A stretch of 64,000 bases of DNA from Primula veris. Its lineage: Eukaryota > Streptophyta > Magnoliopsida > Ericales > Primulaceae. The notes below the pieces were generated by a model. It made no database searches. It was not told where the DNA came from and worked only from the letters and a program-made list of their open reading frames with translations. A program made the position numbers and the translations under genes. Location: NCBI GenBank assembly GCA_963682055.1, contig OY821744.1, positions 2,485,001 to 2,549,000 on the forward strand. Direction: 5' to 3'. Below, one piece after another: positions 56,634 through 64,000 of the stretch (the stretch's first letter is position 1; each line of letters opens with the position of its first letter).

Positions 56634-59600
56634 ATGGAGAAACGTGTGGCAATTATTGGAGCGGGCGTAAGCGGCCTCTTAGCTTGCAAACACGTGATCG
56701 AAAAAGGTTTTAGTCCAATTGTATTCGAAGCTCAAGAAAAGATTGGGGGTGTTTGGGGAAACACAATGCAATCTACAAAACTACAAAATCCGAAAAATTC
56801 TTTCCAATTTTCAGATTTTCCATGGCCTTCTTGTGTAGATGTTTTACATCCTAGTCACACTCAGGTAACCGAGTATTTTGAATCTTATGCTCGGCATTTC
56901 AACTTATACCCTTTTATTAAATTCAATCATGAGGTACTTAGCATGGATTATGTCGGAGTTACGGAAGAGGATATGAAATCGTGGGATTTGTGGGGTGGGA
57001 CTGGGAGGCCATTCAGTAACCACGGAAAATGGCACTTACAAATTCGAGATAAAGAACATTGCTGTCTGAAGGTATGTGATGAGACCGGCTATTTTACTAG
57101 GTCTTTCGTTATTTTTACTTTTAGTTGGACTAGATTATTATTTTAGTATTTAAATTGTTGGCCCTTTTTAAGCGTATTTATAGAGAGTTTTAGCTCTCAG
57201 TATTTGGAATGTTTATGAGATAAGAACTTGTTTAGGGTGAATCTGCAGTATCTCTTATTTTCTCCTCTTGGTTCTCTTGATTTCTCTTCTCTTCCGGTTA
57301 ATTTCTACTTTATTGTGTGAGATTGATCTCTGTTTCCCTGAAACCTCCAGGTTTCATTGGTATGCAAAAAAATAAAAATAAAATTGTATATATATAGCTG
57401 TTTTGCTTCAATTTCAGTCTGGTTAAATATCAAAATTGAAACATATATAATACACTTCTCGCTATCAGCTTGTATCATATTTATGCACAACGCTTATAAT
57501 CTTAAGATAAAGAAACCATTTCCATAGGAAAACCAATTCTCGTTAGCATACTTGTATCATTTCCAAGCACTAATTGTCATAAGAATAACTTTCAATTGAA
57601 GCCTGTAGACTGTAGTATTAGAAATCATGCGTTTGATCAAATTTAAACTTTAATGAAATGATTTTGTTGTAGGAGTTTGAGTTTGAGTTTGTGATTCTCT
57701 GCATCGGACGATATAGTGGTTCGCCAAACATCCCCGAGTTTCCCCCAGAGAAAGGGCCTAAACTATTTGACGGTCAGATTATGCATTCGATGGATTACTC
57801 GGGCATGGACAATGATAGTACAACTAAATTGATTAAAGGAAAGAGAGTTGTAATACTTGGTTCGATGAAATCTGCTTTGGATATAGCCACTGAATGTGCA
57901 AATATTAACGGTGAGACGCTGCTCAACCAGATATTCGGTATTTATTCGCAATTTTTAAGGATTGTCCATTTGGGTATGTTTTCGTAATTTTCATTTTCAC
58001 TGGTTTCGGATTCACAACTTTGATACTTTTGAAAGTTACATTGACCAGATCATATCGTTGCGGACTTGCGGTAATCAATGAGGCAAATATTTGAAACTGT
58101 TACTTTCTTCTATATTTCAAGGTTAAGTTTTCTTCAAAAGCTAACCTGGCAACCTATCCATCAATTGCAGTATATAACTATACTTCGTATAAATACCTTT
58201 TACTACCTTGGTTTGTTTACTTTTTTCTGTTTTGTACCACCGTTTCTTATTTTTTCTATTTAGTATCTTCGTTTCTTATATTTTTTCCGTTTTAACCAGT
58301 TTTGACTAATTCAAATTTTTTTTTCAGAATATTAATAAAAATAACCAAGTTGTTTCCCTCTTAAAGTATTAGTTTTAGTTTTAATTTTAATTTAATTGTT
58401 TCCTTTTTTTTATGTGTAAAATGGCAGAAATGCCTTTAAGTTTGTCTGAAACTTAGGCGTCTTATTGCCCATGTCTTTACAACGGGTTTTTTTTTTTTTT
58501 TTTAATATTCTGAAAAAAAAAATTGAATTAGTCAAAATGGGTTAAAATGGAAAAAAAAAAAAGAAACGAAGGTACTAAATAGAAAAAATAAGAAACGGTG
58601 GTACAAAACAGAAAAGAGTGAACAAACCATGGTACTGGTATAAAACCCCTGTTTGGTGTAAGTTTTTATCTTTGCTAATTTGCATTGAAGCTAGATTGCA
58701 GTTAGATAAAAAATAGTGTTTCTTAAAATAAAAAAATCCAGCTTATTTGCGTAAACTCTGCAGCCAATAAGGACTGTAGTTTTTCAACATTGTTATGGGA
58801 AGTCATCAAAGTCGGATTTTGTAACTTTCATGCTTTGAAATTGAACAGGAGTTGATTATCCTTGCACTATCATTCAGAGGACGGTTCATTGGATGGTCCC
58901 GAGCAACTACGCCTCAAATTCCAAGCTTAAGTTTTTACTAATTAACCAATTCTTAGAATTAATGGTCCACAAACCTGGCGAAGCGTTCCTGCAGAGCGTT
59001 TTGGCCACCATCCTTTCACCTGTGGTATCCTTTCTTTTATACTCCTTAGCAAGATTTCAACTTTTATAAAACAAACACTTAATCTGTCCTCCTTATAATT
59101 AATGTTTGTTTAAATTGATGTTTTGATTTTTGTTGGTGATCTAATTTTGACAAAGTTAGGCTTTGCCATGCCCAGTTTCTAGCTAGATTCACAGCTAGAA
59201 ACTCTTTAACACACTCGATAACACCAATAGGTCCAATACTACGTGACAAGGACCAGAGAGAAAATGTAGCAAAACACATGCCATATTCGCATAGGAAATT
59301 TCGTGATATAATTTTAGCATCCTGCCACGTAGGATGATAACCTGAGTAATGTGATCTAAAGTGCATTTAGCAGGACTGCTATTTTAACGTTACTCATTTA
59401 CACGCTGTTTAGAAACTTGGCCTGATTTATGCTTTCTCTATGTTTTCTTCATCTTTGCTACTCTTTTCTTTCTGCAGAGATGGGCGATATCGAAAGTTAT
59501 CGAGACTTATCTTAAGTGGGAACTACCTTTGAACAAGTACAAAATGATACCCAAACACAGCTTTCTTCAACAGCGCTCGTCATGCCAAACCCCGGTTTTG

Positions 59601-60436
59601 CCTGAGAAATTTTATGCGATGGTGGAAGAAGGGAGCATTAACATAAAGAAATCGCAAAATATAAGTTTTCACGAAAAGGTGTTCTTAATATAGACAGTGA
59701 AGTTGATCCATTACAAGCTGATCTTGTAATTCTTGCCACTGGCTTCAAAAGTGACGATAAGCTCAAGAATATATTCGCATCTCCAACATTTCAAAGATGC
59801 ATAAAAAGACCAAATAACAAAAAAGTTCCACTCTTCAGGTCACTCTCACTGGGCATATTTCGATTTCTGATTCTTGAGATCTGCTAATTAAATTCAAACC
59901 CTACATTTTCCTGGTCCAATATTTTAAGAATCTCTTATAGTCTTATACAGAACACTTGATTCCCTATTTCCAACATTTAAAAACCGAGGTTCTTGAAAAG
60001 GTCATTATGATGGTTTATTTTAATATATTCTTAGTTTCCAGAAAACTTAATAAAACCAGGGGGTTTTAACATAAAAAAGCGATTAACCTATTTCACTATA
60101 ACAATTTAATTATGTTTTTGAAGCTTGTCCTACAACGTTCTATAATTTCGTAACTTGCGTTTTTGCAGGCACACTATTCTGCCTCGAATCCCACAACTCG
60201 CTGTCGTAGGGTACACTGAGAGCCTATCAAATCTGGAGGCATCTGAGTCCCTTTCTAAATGGCTAGCACATTTTCTCTGTGGAAATTTTGATTTACCTTG
60301 CATTACAGAAATGGAAAAGGATATAAGTCAATGGGAAAATTACATGGTGAAATACGCAGGAAAGTATTACTGGAGAGCCTGTATAGCCATTCCAATATGG
60401 TTTAACGATCAAATAAACCGTGACTTGTTGAATTGA
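56634..60436 (+). pseudogene. Flavin-containing monooxygenase, FMO1-like, with a frameshift in exon 4
   Basis: Five coding exons: 56,634-57,071, 57,673-57,910, 58,849-59,024, 59,478-59,838 and 60,169-60,436, giving about 493 residues if one base is restored. FMOs use FAD and NADPH to oxygenate N- or S-containing compounds. Plant FMO1-group members act in N-hydroxylation or defence. The FAD site is GAGVSG (9-14). The FMO signature FxGxxxHxxxY is FDGQIMHSMDY (178-188). An NADPH-site-like GSMKSA is at 209-214. LATGFK and RIPQLAVVGYTESLSNL follow. In exon 4, after SFHEK at about 59,674-59,680, one base is missing, leading to a stop. The downstream frame resumes cleanly (DLVILATGFKSDDKLKNIF). It is either a young pseudogene or a base-call error in an AAAAGG run. 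Confidence 0.88.
58188..58647. mobile_element. Foldback element in FMO intron 2
   Basis: Arms at about 58,188-58,335 and 58,502-58,647 are inverse copies. CCTTGGTTTGTT pairs with AACAAACCATGG. TTTTGTACCACCGTTTCTTA pairs with TAAGAAACGGTGGTACAAAA. TTTGACTAATTCAA pairs with TTGAATTAGTCAAA. The centre is about 165 bp. It is non-coding and unrelated by eye to elements A and B. Confidence 0.8.
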
Positions 60437-61538
60437 TAAACAAAAGAAGCAAAGTTTTCCTGAGATTTTGCAAGTCTTGCATTTAAACAATTCCATTTCT
60501 CATGTTTTGAGCCAGAAAATCTGGACATTAGATTGGGTGAATCCATTTCTTTTTCACAGCCTCAAATAAGTCGGTTTATTTTTTTAACTTTTGCAGCCGA
60601 AAAAGCCCATTAAAATTAAAACAGTGAAGGATAAAGCAAGTTATTTGCCATGTTCTGTGCACTAAACCGAAGCCTTAGGACTTGGCTTTGGTCTGTTTCA
60701 AATATTTTTTTCTCCATCTTTACTTTGTCCTGTTTTGTGTAATTTAATCTTCTTTTGTGGCAACTTTGAACCTTTCAAAATACTGCCAATGACTCATAGA
60801 TGCATAATTTGTTGTCTGTTGAGCAACATAGTACTTACTAGTGGATCATTTTTAATTCTTAACAAAAAATAGGATCACATCTGCTCTAAAGTTTAGATTA
60901 TGGATGTTGGATGGTGAGCTATGTTTTAAACAAAATTCACCTAAAATAATTAGTTAACAGAAAATAGAAAAAGAATGTTAATATTGGTAGAACTAATAAC
61001 ATAACGCTGTTATGAACTTATGGTGTTATTTATGCAGATGATGTCTCAGAATTTCTTTCTGGAATAAACTTAATAGTTATTATTCGTTTTGTAGCGCGTA
61101 AATAATCATAATTATAACTAACAAGCAGTTATTATTCTTTTGGAATAGACAACACCAAAAATAGGAACTCAACAACACAAGTATAAGAAAAGACACAAAA
61201 TTTAGAAAAAAAGAGTAAAAAAATTTGTTTGGCAATTTGTCATGGGTTCTTTGTTTAAATTTGATTTCATTGTGGTTTGAGTTAAAAAATAAAATGTAGT
61301 TCATTTGTTATTTTAATGAAATCCAGTTAGTATTATGCAAAAAGTTCCAAATAAATCAACTCTACTGTCAAAAAAGTTATGGCCATAATTAAGTAAACTA
61401 AAAAAATAGATGTGTATTTTTATTATTGAATTTAGAATAGAAACACGATAGAAAACATTTCTATTAACCAAGACTAAGCACGCTCTTCCGAAGAAGCATG
61501 ATTTCAGAGTTAATTATGCCAAAATACATAATTTTATT
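60437..61538. other. Spacer after the first FMO gene
   Basis: It contains the FMO 3' UTR and AT-rich intergenic sequence. I see no exon or RNA gene. It ends where the duplicated block begins (GACTATCCAATCGAC at about 61,540). Confidence 0.5.
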
Positions 61539-61594
61539 AGACTATCCAATCGACAACAAAATAATTTTAGAGTTAAGAAAAATGGAAAGCAGAC

Positions 61595-61695
61595 CTTCAA
61601 TCGCTTCTCTGAGAGTTTTAAACCCCAAGCCGATGCTTTTCCAGAATCTGTTTCCCTCCTTTCCAGGCCTCTTTCCTTCGCCAGATTTTTTCTAG
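61595..61695 (-). pseudogene. RPS11 exon 3 copy with stop
   Basis: This is a 101-bp copy of RPS11 exon 3 with both splice sites still in place. Relative to the parent, the first full codon TCG has become TAG, a stop in the parental phase. Residues also change ([10 protein letters not shown] to [15 protein letters not shown] to TLREA). Exons 1, 2 and 4-6 are absent from this copy. Confidence 0.85.
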
Positions 61696-62095
61696 CTAAA
61701 ACACGATAAAAAACTTAATCAACAAATCTGAAAGAATGGCAAAAGATGGATCTTTAAGTGCTTATTTCGAGAATCGCACTAATCATTAGCTTGGTTGCAG
61801 CCTTTAACCTCAATGTTTTACTTAGAAGTTGCACTTCATTTGGTTTTTGAGCTTTTTAATAATGTTTGGCTTAGAATCACGAGAAGAAATTAGCTGGTTT
61901 TATCACCCTCATTAAGCTAGTTTATTTGCTCAAAAGCTGCAACCTAATAATCTGAAGAACAATTAAGCTTTGATTCGCAAGATTAAGAAATTGAAAGAAA
62001 AATAGCAAAAGAAAAGGATATTTTTAAATGTTTATACTCGAGGAATAAAGTTTGACTGCAGCTTCAGATAAGATTTTAAGCTTATAAGTTGTTAT

Positions 62096-62138
62096 GGGGA
62101 TTTAATGGTCTGATAGCAGTAGTAACCATCTTTTGCAT
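62096..62138 (-). pseudogene. CRR6 first-codons remnant
   Basis: The minus strand from ATG 62,138 reads MQKMVTTAIRPLNP. These are the first 14 codons of CRR6 with two changes, joined at about 62,096 to RPS11 intron 2 sequence. The CRR6 upstream region is retained, so a CRR6-type promoter may now face a truncated RPS11 exon. Confidence 0.75.
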
Positions 62139-63564
62139 TGCTGTATAGTTACAAGATTGAGTTTGTGTGTGTATTTTATCTCCTTTTTATTGTGGCCTTA
62201 TGTTCAATATGTTTAACATCCATTATGGGGATATTTTGGTATGGTCCTCACCTCATCTATATCATTTATGCTTCTGTCACCGCTTTTAAGGTCAATCTAA
62301 GTTATGGTAGAAGTTACAAGTTTTGCTTAACTTAAAGCTTCTCTCAACTTAAAATAAGCCAAAAGTTGAACAAAAGCAGCCTATTTTGTATTTATAGTTG
62401 CAAACTATGGCTTGCATGTATGCTTTCACATTAAAAAAAAAAATCAATTCATATTCATAAAATGGTTTAGGGGAATGTCAAGATTCATGTTAAGAAAATA
62501 TTATGACTGGAAGATTTTCAATATTTTAACTAATAATCTAATGAGCATGGCATGGTGAAGTACATAATTAGCAATTTTTTGTGTCACCAACTATATGCAT
62601 TTATGAATTCCTAATAATCTAAATATTATTTATGTATCATGACTGCAACTTGCAATTTTTAAGTAGCACTATTTTCAAGTTGCTTCTCTTTCTCTCACCA
62701 AAGGATTAGTCTGAGGCTTTTCATTCCCACTTGAAGGTATGATCTTCCAAATATCTTAATAGTCCTTTCTTTTCAACTATGTATCAAAATTTTAAGCTTT
62801 TTGTGTTATCTTTATGTTCTGTAACTTCTGTTGGCGGCCCAATAACTTACTACTAATATAATGTGACTTTGGATCCTCATTTGCAGCTCCTATGATTCAT
62901 ATTAGTATGGTTTTGCTTGGCTGCAGCTTTTAAGCTCAACTTATCTGTCATACTACTTAAAAAAATAAAATCAATCTGGATAGTCAGATTGAAAACTAAG
63001 ATCATTTTGTTCACTAACTTAGAAACACTAGAAGTTATAAGAGGATAATTCCAGGTCTTTTTCCCAACTCAATAACCCATATCACTATATGCAAACAAAT
63101 TCAAGCACTTGCTTGAACCCCGACTTTAGCTAGGGTTTATACAACTAATTCAGCAAAATGATAATAAAAGTCAATAATTTGATAAAGTTAAGTGAATGCA
63201 TTGTGTTTTTACCTTGTATATGTTGACGTTACCATGATCATTACAGTAGAAATTATGCATAATTTCCACGATTAAGCATACCCCGACTTAAAATTTTCAT
63301 TATACACACTCCCTCTAGTGTATTTCGTTGCATATAAGTCGGGGAATAACCATTTCCTAAAGTAACTCTAAAATTTAATTTTCCGCTTCCATGATTCGTA
63401 TGACCAAAAAATTCTTATGGTAGATATATTCAGAACCCGAAGATAAAAGACAAGATCGAAACACCGGACCACTTTCTTAAACTTCAATTTCTGATCAGTA
63501 TACCACTTCCAGAACCAGATAAAAACACTGCACTTCAACAGACAAAAAGAAAACATTTTGACAA

Positions 63565-64000
63565 ATGGAGAAACGTGTGGCTATTATTGGAGCGGGCCTA
63601 AGCGGCCTCTTAGCTTGCAAACACGTGATCGAACAAGGTTTTAGTCCAATTGTATTCGAAGCTCAAGAAAAGATTGGGGGTGTTTGGGGAAACACAATGC
63701 AATCTACAAAACTACAAAATCCGAAAAATTCTTTCCAGTTTTCAGATTTTCCATGGTCTTCTTGTGTAGATGTTTTGCATCCTAGTCACACCCAGGTAAC
63801 CGAGTATTTTGAATCTTATGCTCGGCATTTCAACTTATACCCTCATATTAAATTTAATCATGAAGTTCTTAGCATGGATTATGTTGGAGTTACGGAAGAG
63901 GATATGAAATCGTGGGATTTGTGGGGTGGGACTGGGAGACCATTCAGTGTCCGCGGAAAATGGCACTTACAAATCCAAGATAAACGACATTGCTGTGTGA
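63565..64000 (+). CDS. Flavin-containing monooxygenase, second copy (partial, runs off the window)
   Basis: The start is ATG 63,565, with the FAD motif GAGLSG, then GFSPIVFEAQEKIGGVWGNT, PKNSFQFSDFPW and HTQVTEYFESYARHF. Exon 1 of the first copy is 438 bp and here 436 bp are visible, all open, so the window ends about two bases short of the expected exon end. Roughly a dozen residues differ from the first copy (for example VSG to LSG, EKGF to EQGF, PFIKF to PHIKF). This may be the working gene of the pair, but four exons are out of view. Confidence 0.85.
   Translation, partial: MEKRVAIIGAGLSGLLACKHVIEQGFSPIVFEAQEKIGGVWGNTMQSTKLQNPKNSFQFSDFPWSSCVDVLHPSHTQVTEYFESYARHFNLYPHIKFNHEVLSMDYVGVTEEDMKSWDLWGGTGRPFSVRGKWHLQIQDKRHCCV

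Larger units (their letters stand above)
61539..64000. repeat. Second copy of the RPS11-CRR6-FMO block, internally deleted
   Basis: 61,539-62,093 matches 49,618-50,192 (RPS11 exon 3 and part of intron 2). From about 62,096 the sequence matches 55,044 onward (CRR6 start, intergenic region, FMO exon 1) to the window end. The 11.9-kb spacing suggests a tandem duplication followed by loss of about 4.85 kb in the second copy. Confidence 0.88.

Noticed and set aside
1..64000. A novel multi-gene system or biosynthetic cluster
   Set aside because: The intact genes (transporter, PP2C, RPS11, CRR6, FMO) have unrelated known roles and no shared regulation is visible. The rest is transposon debris.
1..64000. 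tRNA and rRNA genes
   Set aside because: I looked for the GGTTCGAATC-type T-arm with a matching acceptor stem and for conserved rRNA words and saw none. A tRNAscan-SE run would settle it.

Overview
The window is nuclear DNA from a plant, most likely a eudicot. It is AT-rich, its genes are broken by GT-AG introns, and it carries plant-type genes (a chloroplast NDH assembly factor, a clade-typical plant PP2C, an N-terminal FMO of the plant FMO1 group) plus plant LINEs, a Ty1/copia element, MITEs and CACTA-type ends. I cannot name the species from sequence alone.

Left part, 1 to about 27,000: a transposon-rich array. A unit starting at 1 recurs at about 5,434 and about 15,505, with older fragments near 22,440 and 26,220. 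The units carry broken pieces of an F-box gene (minus strand), an AHL (AT-hook/PPC domain) gene, an F-box/LRR-type gene and a plant LINE. Unit 1 is a short form: it lacks 4,361 bp present in unit 2, with the break at a GGCATT microhomology. Unit 3 is split by a decayed Ty1/copia element (16,250-21,232) that has lost nearly all of its 3' LTR. Further right are a minus-strand LINE relic, a histone H2A.Z fragment and a CACTA-like end.

Middle part, 27,670 to 46,865: an SLC37-type glycerol-3-phosphate transporter gene on the plus strand (28,447-31,683, 3 coding exons, 449 aa) and a PP2C phosphatase gene on the minus strand (33,337-38,532, 4 coding exons, 376 aa). These are followed by 8 kb without genes but with several MITE-like elements and a possible Helitron.

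Right part, 46,866 to 64,000: three complete or near-complete genes, then a duplicated block. They are cytosolic ribosomal protein S11/uS17 (minus, 6 exons, 159 aa, with telo-box and site II promoter motifs), chloroplast CRR6 (minus, 4 exons, 257 aa), and a flavin-containing monooxygenase (plus, 5 exons, about 493 aa, broken by one missing base in exon 4). From about 61,539 the region starting inside RPS11 is repeated. This second copy lost about 4.85 kb, so it keeps only RPS11 exon 3, the first codons of CRR6, and a second FMO gene that runs off the window end.

The genes are independent housekeeping or plastid genes and do not form a pathway cluster. I found no new biological system that I could defend. 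The most unusual objects are an uninterrupted chimeric reading frame joining AHL, LRR and transposon-end sequence (11,987-12,955) and the rearranged RPS11/CRR6/FMO duplication.
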